From NCBI GenBank assembly GCA_045806965.1, contig JBJMIG010000038.1, positions 83,443 through 147,442 of the forward strand: DNA of 64,000 nucleotides. The letters run 5' to 3'. This document shows positions 52,977-61,761 of this stretch, one piece after another. Made by a program: the position numbers and the translations under genes. The notes beneath the pieces are model-generated. The model was not told the DNA's origin. It searched no databases and was given only the letters and a program-made list of their open reading frames with translations. The DNA comes from DASYTH01 sp045806965 (GTDB lineage: Bacteria; Actinomycetota; Actinomycetes; Mycobacteriales; Pseudonocardiaceae). Each line of letters starts with the position of its first letter. Within the stretch, counting starts at the first letter, position 1.

Positions 52977-54773
52977 TCAGTGCAGCGGCAGGGTGATGGT
53001 CACGACGGCGCCGTCGGCGTCCGGCTCGATCCGCAGGTCACCGCCGTGGCTGCGGGCGATGGCCCTGGCCAGGGTCAGCCCCAGTCCGATGCCGATCCGG
53101 TCGTGGCGCGCACCGCAGGCCTCTCCCGGCCCGCTGTCCGCGGTCCGCAGCGTGTCGCCGGAGACGGTCAGCGTCCACCGCTCGGGCCCGACGTCGCTGC
53201 GCAGGGTGATCTTGCGGTCCGGCTGGCCCGCGGCGAACGACCCGGAGACCACGTACCGGATCATGCGTTCCAGCCAGTGCGGGTCGACCAGCACGTCGGC
53301 GGGCTGGCCGCAGGACACCTCGAGCAGCGACACGTGGTGCCGGTCGGCATCCGCGCGCAGCGGCGCCAGCCGGTCGCCGAGCAGCTCGCCGGTGGACACC
53401 AGACGCAGCTCGAGCGGCACCTCGTTGAGCTCGAAGCGGGCCAGCAACAGCAGGTCCTCGACGATGGTCAGCAGACGGCGGTTGTTGCGGCGCAGCGCGT
53501 CCACCAGGTCGCGGGGCGGCGGTGCCGCCGGGTCACTCTCGTCGAGCAGCTCGAGCAGACTGGACTCGGCGGTCAGCGGGCTGCGCAGCTCGTGCGACAC
53601 GGTGGCCAGGAACTCGTTCTTGAGCAGCGCGAGATCGGCCAGCTCGCGGTTGCGCACCTCGAGGGCGTGCTGTGCCGCCGCCCGGCCGGAGACCTCGCGG
53701 CCGACCAGGAAGTGCCCGCGGACCGCGCCGTCGATGTCGATCGGGAGGTAGTCCGCCTCGAGCACGATGCCGTCCGGGAAGACCAGCTCCTCGCCGTACA
53801 CCGGAACGCCGCCGGCGATGCTGCGGTCGGCGAAGTCGGCGGCGATCTGGAGCACCTCGTGCGACGCCCGGCCTTCGTCGGCGAGCTGGACCAGCTCAGG
53901 CATGGTCCGCCCGGTCACCTCGTCCACGGTCGCGTCGACCCGCATCAGCTCGAGCGCCTTGGGGTTGATCTCGGCGAGCCGCATGTCCTCGTCGACGACC
54001 ACGATGGCCACGTCGATGGCGTCGATCAGGGTGCGCAGCCGGACCACGCTGACCCGCTCGCTGTGCTGGGTCCGCCGCAGGGCGGTCACGTCGGAGGCGT
54101 AGCTGACCAGCCCGTTGACGCCCGGGTGGTCGAGCATGTTGCGCACCACGACGTGCAGGTGGCGCCAATCGTCGTCCTCGAGGCCGGAGTGCCGGACGTC
54201 GATCTCGGCGATGTCGCCGGATTCGGCGACGAGCCGCCACCGCAGGTCGCTCAGCCGGCTCTCGTCCTCCGGGTGCACCGGTGCCGAGATGCCGGTCTGC
54301 TCGTCGTCGGGCAGCCGCTCGCCCCAGGCCGGTCCGCTCTGCCAGCGCAGCTTGCCGTCCAGGTCGTGCACGGCGATGACGAACGGCGCGTGCTGACCGA
54401 TGGCCTGGAAGAACGCCAGCCGGTCGGCCGGGGACGGCCCTTCCGCCGCGGTGGCGTCGCGCACTCGAACGGCCAGTGCCTCGGCCACCAGGGCGGCGGC
54501 CTGCACGATCTCCGGCCGGATCGCGTCCGGGCCGCCCAGGTGCAGCATGTGCTCCTGGCCGATCGGAAGGGCGGTGTGGAACCGCTCACCGGCGGGTTCG
54601 TCGCGAGCGGTCAGCCTGGCCTCGCTGATGCCCGGGAGCGATGCCAGGCCGCGCACCACCTCGTGCACGACGACCCGACCCGACCGGTCGGGGTCGGCCA
54701 ACGTTGCCAGCAACGAGCCGACCTGCCGGGCAACCTGCTCCGGCCACGTCACGCCATTCGTTTCCCGTGTCAC
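52977..54773 (-). CDS. Soluble PAS-containing sensor kinase with divergent ATPase domain
   Basis: A 598-residue protein starting at GTG 54773 behind GGGAGGTGAT. No transmembrane segment is seen. A GAF-like N-terminus (about 1-115) and two PAS domains (about 120-240 and 245-370) lead to the dimerisation helix with His in FLATVSHELRSPLTAESSLLELL. In the ATPase part the N-box is poor: LERMIRYVVSGSFA replaces NLLxNAxK, and a DxGxG motif is replaced by VSGDTLR. The final GIGLGLTLARAI loop is kept. Kinase activity may be weak or lost, leaving a sensor or phosphatase. It is divergent from a second kinase gene. Confidence 0.88.
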   Translation of the reverse strand: MTRETNGVTWPEQVARQVGSLLATLADPDRSGRVVVHEVVRGLASLPGISEARLTARDEPAGERFHTALPIGQEHMLHLGGPDAIRPEIVQAAALVAEALAVRVRDATAAEGPSPADRLAFFQAIGQHAPFVIAVHDLDGKLRWQSGPAWGERLPDDEQTGISAPVHPEDESRLSDLRWRLVAESGDIAEIDVRHSGLEDDDWRHLHVVVRNMLDHPGVNGLVSYASDVTALRRTQHSERVSVVRLRTLIDAIDVAIVVVDEDMRLAEINPKALELMRVDATVDEVTGRTMPELVQLADEGRASHEVLQIAADFADRSIAGGVPVYGEELVFPDGIVLEADYLPIDIDGAVRGHFLVGREVSGRAAAQHALEVRNRELADLALLKNEFLATVSHELRSPLTAESSLLELLDESDPAAPPPRDLVDALRRNNRRLLTIVEDLLLLARFELNEVPLELRLVSTGELLGDRLAPLRADADRHHVSLLEVSCGQPADVLVDPHWLERMIRYVVSGSFAAGQPDRKITLRSDVGPERWTLTVSGDTLRTADSGPGEACGARHDRIGIGLGLTLARAIARSHGGDLRIEPDADGAVVTITLPLH

Positions 54774-54994
54774 CTGAACATCACCTCCCTGCCGTCACTC
54801 ACAAGTGCCTATTCCGACCACATGGCGCCCGATTCGTCACGCAGATTGCATGGCTATTCCAGTTCTAGGTTCCTGCCGAGTGAACCAGCTTGGGCGAACC
54901 AAATCGGTAGTGCCGCTGGGGCGGCACGGTCGTACGGTGAACGTTGAGCATGCCAGGAATCGGCGCGGCAATGGCGCACAAAGGGGAAACGCGG

Positions 54995-56872
54995 GTGAGA
55001 CACCCGAACCGCGGCACGGTGGACGCCGATACGGCGGCGGAGCAGGTTGTCGCGCTCGTAGTCAAGGCTGCCGAGCTGCTGTCGGGTCCGGCCAAGTCGA
55101 ACGGGGTGGTCGACGGGCTGGCCAATGCGCTGCGGGCAACAAAGGGAATCCACGCGGTGAGCCGCACGCCCCGCACGGTCGCGTCCATCTGGGACGCCAG
55201 CCGCGGTCTTCCCGGTCCGCACACGTCCACCGCCGATCAGACCCTTTCCTGGGCCAACCCGCGGCCGCGGCACCTGATCGGCGCGATGTCCCGCCGGGTG
55301 GGCTCCGACCTCCTGGTGATCGAGCTGGCCCTGCCGGGAGACAGTGAATGGGTCGGCGACGAGCAGCTGAACCGCCTCGGCGCCGCGCTCACCGTGATCG
55401 AGACGGCCACCACGAAGGCCGGCGGCCAGCGGGCCGACGATCCGAGCGAGTGGCTGTTGCGGCACGGCCGGTCCATCGTGGCCCAGCTCATGCCGGACAG
55501 CTGGATGGTCCGCTCCGACGCGGTGACCAGGATCCTCGGGTACTCGCGAGCCACCGTGCCGGCCAAGCGACCACTGTCCCTCGTGGATCTCCGCCACCGC
55601 TACACGGCGTTGCGCGCCTACGTCGAAGTCCTCACCGGACGCCACCCCCAGCTCACCGTCGACCTCCGGGTGCGGGCCTCGGACGGCAGCTACCGGGTAC
55701 TGGAGACCACCTTCGTCAACCTGGTCTCGGCGCCCGGCGTGCACTCCGTCGTGCTCTATTGCGAGGACGTCACCGAACCGAGGGCCGAGCGGGCGCGGAT
55801 GCGTGAGCTGGTCAACCGGGCCGCCGGTGCGCTGCTGGTGGTGGACGAGGCCGGGCGGGTCCGGGAGGTCAACGACACCTTCACCCGGATGTTCGGCACC
55901 AGGGTCGGCGGGTGGGACAACGTGCGTCAGGTGGATGCACTGCGCGCGGTTGCCGCGGTCTGCGCGGACGGTCCGACTACCGAGCGAAAGCTGTTGGGGT
56001 TCGCCGCCGCCCACAAGCGCCGTTCGTCCCGGTTGGACCTGACCGACGGCCGGGTGCTCGACGCGGCCCGGGTTCCGCTGACCGAACGAGGTGTCGACCT
56101 CGGCTCGCTCTGGCAGTTCCTCGACGTGACGACCGGCCACTCCCTCTCGGCACGGGATGCCAAGCACCAGGCCGCGCTCGACACGCAGAACCAGATCCTG
56201 GCCACCGTCTCGCACGAGCTGCGCACCCCGTTGACCGCGGTCCTCAGCTTCGTCGAGCTGCTCACCGACCCGGCCATGGGCACGCTCAACGATCATCAGC
56301 AGAGCGCCTGTACCGTCATCGCCCGCAACACGAAACGGTTGCTGACCCTGGTGAACGATCTGCTGCTGCTCGCCCGGCTGGACAGCGGCCAGCTGCCGCT
56401 GCGCACCGGCCGGGTGAACGTCCCCCGGCTGATCCGGGACGCGGTCGACGACCGCAAGCTGGAGGCCGAGGAGTCCAGCATCGTGCTGGAGTGCGCGGTG
56501 GGCGCCGGACCCGAGCTGATCGGTGACGCCAACCGGCTGCAGCAGGTGTTGGACAACGTCGTCGGCAACGCGTTGAAGTTCAGCGCGGCGGGGTCCACGG
56601 TGCGGATACGCGCCAGCCGCGAGGAGGGCCGGTGGGTCATCGAGGTGTCCGACGGCGGCATCGGCATCCCACCCGAGGAGCTCGAGCTGGTCACCCGCGG
56701 CTTCGAGCGCGGCTCCAACGCCGTCTCCGCCGGCATTCCCGGCAGCGGCATCGGGTTGGCCGTCTGCTGTGAGCTGGTCGAGCTGCACGGCGGGACGCTG
56801 AACATCCACAGCGAGCTGGATGTGGGGACCACGGTACGGATCGGCCTGCCGGACGGGACGGGTGCGAAGTGA
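54995..56872 (+). CDS. Soluble PAS-type sensor histidine kinase
   Basis: GTG 54995 is preferred because AGGGGA lies 8 nt upstream; ATG 54971 and TTG 54944 are in frame. The 625-residue protein has no transmembrane segment. PAS-like domains are at about 150-260 and 280-380. The phospho-accepting His is in ILATVSHELRTPLTAVLSF, the N-box in VLDNVVGNALKFSAAG, G1 in DGGIGIP and G2 in GSGIGLAVC. All catalytic boxes are intact. It overlaps the response-regulator gene by GTGA, so they are cognate partners. Confidence 0.93.
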   Translation: MRHPNRGTVDADTAAEQVVALVVKAAELLSGPAKSNGVVDGLANALRATKGIHAVSRTPRTVASIWDASRGLPGPHTSTADQTLSWANPRPRHLIGAMSRRVGSDLLVIELALPGDSEWVGDEQLNRLGAALTVIETATTKAGGQRADDPSEWLLRHGRSIVAQLMPDSWMVRSDAVTRILGYSRATVPAKRPLSLVDLRHRYTALRAYVEVLTGRHPQLTVDLRVRASDGSYRVLETTFVNLVSAPGVHSVVLYCEDVTEPRAERARMRELVNRAAGALLVVDEAGRVREVNDTFTRMFGTRVGGWDNVRQVDALRAVAAVCADGPTTERKLLGFAAAHKRRSSRLDLTDGRVLDAARVPLTERGVDLGSLWQFLDVTTGHSLSARDAKHQAALDTQNQILATVSHELRTPLTAVLSFVELLTDPAMGTLNDHQQSACTVIARNTKRLLTLVNDLLLLARLDSGQLPLRTGRVNVPRLIRDAVDDRKLEAEESSIVLECAVGAGPELIGDANRLQQVLDNVVGNALKFSAAGSTVRIRASREEGRWVIEVSDGGIGIPPEELELVTRGFERGSNAVSAGIPGSGIGLAVCCELVELHGGTLNIHSELDVGTTVRIGLPDGTGAK

Positions 56873-57573
56873 CGAAGATTCTCGCGGTCGAGGACGAGCC
56901 GGACATCGTGCTGGCGCTGCGCATGGTGTTCGAGCGCGCCGGCTACCAGTTCATCTCCTCCACCGACGGCCGGACCGGACTGCGCATGGTGCACGAGGAG
57001 AAGCCGGACCTGGTGCTGCTCGACATCGGACTGCCCGGAATGGACGGTTGGACGGTGCTGGAGCGGATCCGTGACCTCGCCGACCTCCCGGTGTTGATGA
57101 TCAGCGCGCACGGTCAGGAGTCGGACAAGGTACGCGGGTTGCGTGCCGGTGCGGACGACTACGTGACCAAACCGTTCACCAACAACGAGCTGTTGGCCCG
57201 CGCCGAGGCGTTGCTGCGCCGGGCGAAGCTGCCCGGGGAGAAGTCGACGGACCGGGCGGACTGGTACGACGACGGACTGGTGCGGATCAACCGCAGATCG
57301 CGGACCGTCTACGTGAACTCGCCGGGCGGCGAGCACGAGGTCGCGCTCACCAACACGGAGTTCCGGTTGCTCAACGTCCTGGTCAAGCACGCCGGCGCGG
57401 TCCTCTCCGCCCAGCAGTTGCTCACCAACGCGTGGGACGATCCGACCGGGCTCGCGCCGGACCGGGTGAAGTTCGCGGTGCTCCGGTTGCGCCGCAAGCT
57501 CGGCTTCGACAACTCGCAGGCCCCGATCAGGGCGGTGCGCGGCGTCGGGTATCGGTATGACCGGCCGAGCTGA
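56869..57573 (+). CDS. OmpR-family response regulator
   Basis: A 234-residue regulator with receiver motifs ILAVEDEPD, phospho-accepting Asp in DLVLLDIGLPGMDG and YVTKPFTNNEL. The winged-helix domain has LTNTEFRLLNVLVKHAGAVLSAQQLL and the wing VRGVGYRYD. GTG 56869 overlaps the kinase stop. It is the output of the upstream soluble kinase; both flanking kinases could feed it. Confidence 0.94.
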   Translation: MTKILAVEDEPDIVLALRMVFERAGYQFISSTDGRTGLRMVHEEKPDLVLLDIGLPGMDGWTVLERIRDLADLPVLMISAHGQESDKVRGLRAGADDYVTKPFTNNELLARAEALLRRAKLPGEKSTDRADWYDDGLVRINRRSRTVYVNSPGGEHEVALTNTEFRLLNVLVKHAGAVLSAQQLLTNAWDDPTGLAPDRVKFAVLRLRRKLGFDNSQAPIRAVRGVGYRYDRPS

Positions 57574-57584
57574 CGCGCGGTCCA

Positions 57585-57815
57585 CTACGCACTCCCGGTC
57601 CGGGCCGCGCTCGTCCCGACGGTGACCGGGCGCTCCGGCTGGAAGGCGCCCGGACCCAGCGGGGCCGCGGGCAGTGGGGGTGGGTCCGGCAGTTCCACGC
57701 GCAGAATTCCCGGCAGCTCTTCGCGCAGAATCACCTGCACCTTGGCATTCGCCCGGTACAGCCGATACCCGACCACCGCGAGCACGGGGATCATCAGCAG
57801 AAACAGCATTGTCAT
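57585..57815 (-). CDS. Small single-pass membrane protein
   Basis: ATG 57815 with AGGAG 8 nt upstream. The 76-residue protein starts with a transmembrane helix (MTMLFLLMIPVLAVVGYRLY) and continues with a cytoplasmic Pro-rich tail. No family is recognised. It converges with the response-regulator gene, whose stop is 11 nt away. Confidence 0.65.
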   Translation of the reverse strand: MTMLFLLMIPVLAVVGYRLYRANAKVQVILREELPGILRVELPDPPPLPAAPLGPGAFQPERPVTVGTSAARTGSA

Positions 57816-57906
57816 CGGACCGCTCCTCTCACCTCTCATGGTGACAAGAACGGCGCCCGATTTGAACCTGTCCGGTGGCTCCGCAACCGTTGTGCACCCG
57901 AATGAC

Positions 57907-57939
57907 AACCGGCGCGCACCGCCTGGGCGCGCGCCGGTT
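57907..57939 (-). terminator. Hairpin downstream of csrA
   Basis: AACCGGCGCGC (57907-57917) and GCGCGCCGGTT (57929-57939) are perfect 11-bp complements with an 11-nt loop. It lies 57 nt after the csrA stop, at the end of the flgN-flgK-flgL-fliW-csrA run, and is the likely operon terminator. Confidence 0.75.
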
Positions 57940-57995
57940 CGGAAACAGCACCGGAATTGCGGCCGGCGAGCCTTTCGAAGGTGCGGCAGCGGCCG

Positions 57996-58238
57996 TCAGC
58001 TGTCGTCGCGGGTTCGGCGCAACGCGGCGCTCAGCCCGGTCACGACCGTGTCGTCGCGAACCGCCGCCTCCTCGTTGGCCCGCCGCAGCTCGCGGTACAC
58101 CTCGTCGCGGTGCACCGCGACGGACCGGGGCGCCTGAATGCCGATGCGCACGACGTCGCCCCTGATGTCCAGCACGGTCACGGTGACCTCGTCGCCGATC
58201 CGGATGCTGTCACCGTTGCGGCGGGTCAACACCAGCAT
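57996..58238 (-). CDS. csrA: Carbon storage/flagellin translation regulator CsrA
   Basis: An 80-residue protein from ATG 58238, beginning MLVLTRRNGDSIRIGDEV and continuing IRGDVVRIGIQAPRSVAVHRDEVY, the CsrA core with the RNA-binding residues. The C-terminal tail is longer than in E. coli (61 residues), as in Gram-positive CsrA. CsrA dimers bind GGA motifs in mRNA leaders. FliW, encoded upstream, antagonises it, and both flagellin leaders here carry GGA hairpins. Confidence 0.96.
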   Translation of the reverse strand: MLVLTRRNGDSIRIGDEVTVTVLDIRGDVVRIGIQAPRSVAVHRDEVYRELRRANEEAAVRDDTVVTGLSAALRRTRDDS

Positions 58239-58255
58239 GGGCGGCGTCCTTCCGG

Positions 58256-58687
58256 TCAGGCCATCAACGGTGCACGGATAGGTAGATCCTGGGCCAGGAT
58301 CACCTGCGCCGCACGTCGGTTCGTCTGATTGACCACCAGCGGGGCCAACAGGTTGGCGGTGGCCTGCGCCGGGCTGTCCCCGACCGTGACCACCAGCAGC
58401 ACCAGCAGGTCGTCCGGCTTGGTGACAGCCAGCTGCTCGAGCACCTGGTCGCCGATCTCCGGAGCGTATTCCGGAAAGAACGGCGCGGGCGGCACCACGA
58501 TGAACCGCAGCTGCGGCTCGTCGACGGAGCACAGCGTGTACACCGGGTCGTCTTCGGTCGAGCGGACCAGGATGAACCGGCGGTGCTCGGGGAAGCCGGG
58601 GATCGGCGTGCTGAAGTCGATGGTTGGCAGGTCGGCTGCGGTGTCCGTGGCCGTTCCTCCTTGCCTGCTGGCGAGCATCGTCGTCAT
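58256..58687 (-). CDS. fliW: Flagellar assembly factor FliW
   Basis: A 143-residue FliW with IDFSTPIPGFPEHRRFILV, the family's opening beta-strand pattern, and VVTVGDSPAQATANLLAPLVVN. FliW binds CsrA or flagellin; when flagellin is exported FliW frees to inhibit CsrA. It lies between flgL (13-nt gap) and csrA (17-nt gap) in one transcript. Confidence 0.95.
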   Translation of the reverse strand: MTTMLASRQGGTATDTAADLPTIDFSTPIPGFPEHRRFILVRSTEDDPVYTLCSVDEPQLRFIVVPPAPFFPEYAPEIGDQVLEQLAVTKPDDLLVLLVVTVGDSPAQATANLLAPLVVNQTNRRAAQVILAQDLPIRAPLMA

Positions 58688-58700
58688 GCCGCGTCCGCCC

Positions 58701-59591
58701 TCATCGCAGGTAGTCCAGCAAAGAGGGCTGAATGACCCGCGCCGCCGCCGCCAGTGCCGCCTCGTAGCCGACGTTCTGGGTCTGGAGGTCGATCACGGCC
58801 CTGGCCAGATCCACATCCTCGATGCTGGACAACTGCGTCGTCAGCCGCATCGACGCGGCGTCCGCGGCGTCGCTCGCCGCGGTGAGCTGACTGTAACGGG
58901 TGCCAACCGCCGCAAGCTCGCCGTGCACGCTGGCCATGCCCGAATCCAACCGATCGAGGTCACCCGCGGCCGCGGACGGGTTGGTCCGCAGGTTGTTGGC
59001 GATCGAATCGAGCACCGTGAACAACTGGTTGCTCCCGGTACCGAACGCGGTCGCCGGCACGTCCACCCTGACCTGCACGCTGTCCGCGATTCGGCGCTGC
59101 ACCTGGCCGCTGTCGCCGACGTAGGCGCCGCTCGGGTCGAACGCCGCGCTGCCGGCCGTGGTGCCGCCGAACACCGGGCGGCCGAGGTAGCGGGTATTGG
59201 CCACGGACAGCAGGGCGTTACGCAACGACTCGACCTCCGCGGCGATCGCCTCCCGGGACGTCGGCGAATCGGCCGCCGGCGAGGACATGCCCTCCACCAG
59301 GAGATCCCGGGCCCGGTTGAGCAGGTTGCTCGCCGAGTTCAGCGCGCCCTCCGCGGTGTCCAGCCGGCCAACACCGTCACCGGCGCTACGCATGTAACGG
59401 TCCCGGGTGGCGAGGTCGGCACGGATCCGCATGGCAGCGGCGGCACCGGTCGGCGAGTCCGACGGCTTGGTCACCTGCTTGCCGGTGGTAACCCGCTCCC
59501 GGAGCTGTTCCAGCCGGTTCTGATTGGCGCGCAAGCCGGACTGCAGGCTGGCCGCCCTGGATTGCTCGGTTACCCGATACGACCCGATCAT
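58701..59591 (-). CDS. flgL: Flagellar hook-filament junction protein FlgL
   Basis: A 296-residue protein with the flagellin-like N-terminal helix (RVTEQSRAASLQSGLRANQNRLEQLRERVTTGKQVTKPSDSP) and C-terminal helix (YEAALAAAARVIQPSLLDYLR). FlgL joins FlgK to the filament. It starts at ATG 59591, 2 nt after the flgK stop, and is in the same operon as fliW and csrA. Confidence 0.95.
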   Translation of the reverse strand: MIGSYRVTEQSRAASLQSGLRANQNRLEQLRERVTTGKQVTKPSDSPTGAAAAMRIRADLATRDRYMRSAGDGVGRLDTAEGALNSASNLLNRARDLLVEGMSSPAADSPTSREAIAAEVESLRNALLSVANTRYLGRPVFGGTTAGSAAFDPSGAYVGDSGQVQRRIADSVQVRVDVPATAFGTGSNQLFTVLDSIANNLRTNPSAAAGDLDRLDSGMASVHGELAAVGTRYSQLTAASDAADAASMRLTTQLSSIEDVDLARAVIDLQTQNVGYEAALAAAARVIQPSLLDYLR

Positions 59592-59593
59592 GA

Positions 59594-60967
59594 CTAGTGT
59601 CCCATCCGGTTGATCAACGTGTCGAGCATCTCGTCGATGGTGGTCATCACCTTCGACGCGGCCTGGTAGGACCGCTGGTAGGTGAGCATGGCCGTCAGCT
59701 CCTCGTCGGTGTTGACGCCGGAGACCGAGGTCCTGGCCAGATCCACCTGTTCGGTGATGGTGTCCTGAGTGGTCGCGACCTGAATCGAGGTGCTCACCTC
59801 GACGCCGATCCGGGAAACGACCTGCGCGTACTTCAACGCCGCGCTGCCGGGGATCGAGCCGAGGTTGGCGAGCTTGTCGGCGTTGGAGCCGTCAAGGGAG
59901 AGCGTGGGATCCGACGACGCGGCGATGTCGTTCGGGTCGGTGATGGCCATCGCGATGGTGCCGGCGGTGGTGCCGGTGAACATCGCGGCACCGGGCGCGC
60001 CGGCCGAGGTGAACCCGCTCTGGTGCACCGCGTTGACGGTGCTGATCAGGTTGGCCGCGACGCCGTCCATCGCGCTGGCGTAGCTGGGCAGCGTCACGTT
60101 CAGCGCCTCGACCAGCGCACCGGTGCGGCCGTTGAGCCCGGCGACGGCCGTGCCGTCGTCGGCGAAGCGGAGCACGACCGGGGAGGCGCCCTGCCCGGCC
60201 AGCGTGCTCGAGCCGGTGACGGCCAGGGCGCGAGCGGTGGCGCCGGTGACCAGTGCCACGCCGCCGAGCTCGAGGTTCGACGCGCCGCTCGGATCGCGGG
60301 TGACCGTGGCGCCGGTCAGATCCACCAGCTGTGCCACCAGCAGGTCGCGCTGGTCCATGAGCTCGTTGGCCTCGATGCCGCCATTGACCGCCCGCACCAC
60401 CTTGTCGTTGAGGTCGGCGAGCCGGTTGGCGACGGTGTTGACATCGGTGATCGTGTTGCCGAGCTCGGCGTGCCGGGACTCGAACCGGTTGGCGAACCCG
60501 GTGGCCATCGAGTTGAGCGAGGTGGCCACGATCTGGGCGCGCACCAGGAGCTGGTTGCGCGAGCCCGAGTCTTCGGGGTTGTCGGCCACGTCGGCGAAGC
60601 CGGCGGACAGCTCGTTGAGCCGGGCCGCGATTCCGGTGTCGCTCGGCTCGTTGAACGCCATCTCCACGTCGGAGAGGATTTCCGCGCGGCCGGACAGCAG
60701 GTTCTGCCTGGCGTGCTCGGTGTAACCGCGGGCCTCCAGGTACTGGTCCCGGATCCGGGTCGTGGCCGCGACCTTGACCCCGCCGTCGTCGACGGCGGGC
60801 TTGGCGTACATGGCCGGTGTCGCCCCGCCGATCGCGGTCAGCTCCACCCGCTGGCGGCTGTACCCGACGGTGTTCGCGTTGGCGATGTTCTGACCGGTCA
60901 GGTCCAGGCCGCGGCGCTGCGACTTGAGCGCGCTCAGCGCGGTGTTCAGTCCGGAAAACGTGCTCAT
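59594..60967 (-). CDS. flgK: Flagellar hook-associated protein FlgK
   Basis: A 457-residue protein from ATG 60967. The N-terminus STFSGLNTALSALKSQRRGLDLTGQNIANANTVGYSRQRVEL and C-terminus VSGVNTDEELTAMLTYQRSYQAASKVMTTIDEMLDTLINRMG are typical. FlgK caps the hook and connects to FlgL. It starts 1 nt after the flgN stop. Confidence 0.97.
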   Translation of the reverse strand: MSTFSGLNTALSALKSQRRGLDLTGQNIANANTVGYSRQRVELTAIGGATPAMYAKPAVDDGGVKVAATTRIRDQYLEARGYTEHARQNLLSGRAEILSDVEMAFNEPSDTGIAARLNELSAGFADVADNPEDSGSRNQLLVRAQIVATSLNSMATGFANRFESRHAELGNTITDVNTVANRLADLNDKVVRAVNGGIEANELMDQRDLLVAQLVDLTGATVTRDPSGASNLELGGVALVTGATARALAVTGSSTLAGQGASPVVLRFADDGTAVAGLNGRTGALVEALNVTLPSYASAMDGVAANLISTVNAVHQSGFTSAGAPGAAMFTGTTAGTIAMAITDPNDIAASSDPTLSLDGSNADKLANLGSIPGSAALKYAQVVSRIGVEVSTSIQVATTQDTITEQVDLARTSVSGVNTDEELTAMLTYQRSYQAASKVMTTIDEMLDTLINRMGH

Positions 60968-60968
60968 G

Positions 60969-61451
60969 TCAGACCGCCTCATCGATCAGGTGGGCGCCGG
61001 TGGGGGCCGATGCCATGGATCCGTCCGGCCGGTACAGGCCGCTGGTCACGCCGACGACCCGGAGTGCTTCAAGCACGGCGCGCTGGCCGGAGGTGAGGAG
61101 GTCGCGGTTGGCCCGCACCGCGCCGTCGATCTCGGCGGTCAGTCCCAACAGGGCCTTGCGGTGCTCGATGAAGGCTTCCTGCCACGGGTCCTCGAGCACG
61201 GCGATCAACTCGGCCAGCGTCGAGTCGGACTGGAGGCCGAGCTCCACCGCGAGCTGGTCAACGGCGGTCGCCCGGAGCAGCTCGTTGGTCCGCACCTGCT
61301 CGAGCACCATCTCGACCTCGTAGGTCGCGGTACCGAGCCAGCGGGTTCGACCCGCGGCGAGGATCAGGCTCTCCGTGTCCAGCTTGAACAGCAGCAGTGA
61401 CAGCAGCTCGCGCTGACGCCACAGGATCGTGGACGTCTCCATGAGGCTCAT
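60969..61451 (-). CDS. flgN: Flagellar export chaperone FlgN
   Basis: A 160-residue helical protein (TSTILWRQRELLSLLLFKLDTESLILAAGRTRWLGTATYEVEMVLEQVR...) matching FlgN in size, position and pattern. FlgN chaperones FlgK and FlgL for export. It heads the flgN-flgK-flgL-fliW-csrA run, and a sigma-28-type promoter lies about 150 bp upstream of its start. Confidence 0.85.
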   Translation of the reverse strand: MSLMETSTILWRQRELLSLLLFKLDTESLILAAGRTRWLGTATYEVEMVLEQVRTNELLRATAVDQLAVELGLQSDSTLAELIAVLEDPWQEAFIEHRKALLGLTAEIDGAVRANRDLLTSGQRAVLEALRVVGVTSGLYRPDGSMASAPTGAHLIDEAV

Positions 61452-61601
61452 CGCGATGCCCTTCTCGGCCGGTGAAACAACAAACGCAACGACCGGATGG
61501 TCGTCCTACGCAGCATCGGCGCCCCGGACCCGAATCTGAGAGATCGCGGCCTACCGGTCAGCGACCGAACGAGCAGTAACACCTACGCGTACCCGCGCCT
61601 G

Positions 61602-61626
61602 ATCGGCGGTGGGGTGGGGTTCTGAG
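61602..61626 (-). promoter_or_regulatory. Sigma-28 (FliA)-type promoter of the flgN operon
   Basis: On the minus strand CTCA (plus 61623-61626) and GCCGAT (plus 61602-61607) are 15 bp apart, matching the elements before both flagellin genes and the known sigma-28 pattern (-10 GCCGATAA). The transcript would start about 145 nt before flgN. Confidence 0.65.
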
Positions 61627-61638
61627 GGGGTTGGGGGG
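61611..61638 (+). promoter_or_regulatory. Potential G-quadruplex
   Basis: Runs of 4, 4, 5 and 6 G at 61611, 61616, 61626 and 61633 are separated by 1, 6 and 2 nt, fitting an intramolecular four-layer quadruplex. It overlaps the -35 element of the flgN promoter and lies 124 nt upstream of the sigma-factor start. Confidence 0.6.
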
Positions 61639-61761
61639 TGGCTACCGAGTGGCAACCGAATGGGCAGTGGGGGTGCACCCGGGGGGGCCGAACCTTGGTC
61701 TTACCGGGCGGCGGGGCGCCTGACCCGGGAACCAACACCCCCGGGAAAGGCAACCACGACC

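Larger units (their letters stand above)
61452..61761. other. Divergent flgN/fliA intergenic region
   Basis: These 310 bp contain no gene. They hold a minus-strand sigma-28-type promoter for flgN (61602-61626) and four G-runs on the plus strand (61611-61638) that overlap its -35 element. A C7G-rich stretch at 61678-61688 adds further extreme composition before the sigma gene. Confidence 0.7.
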
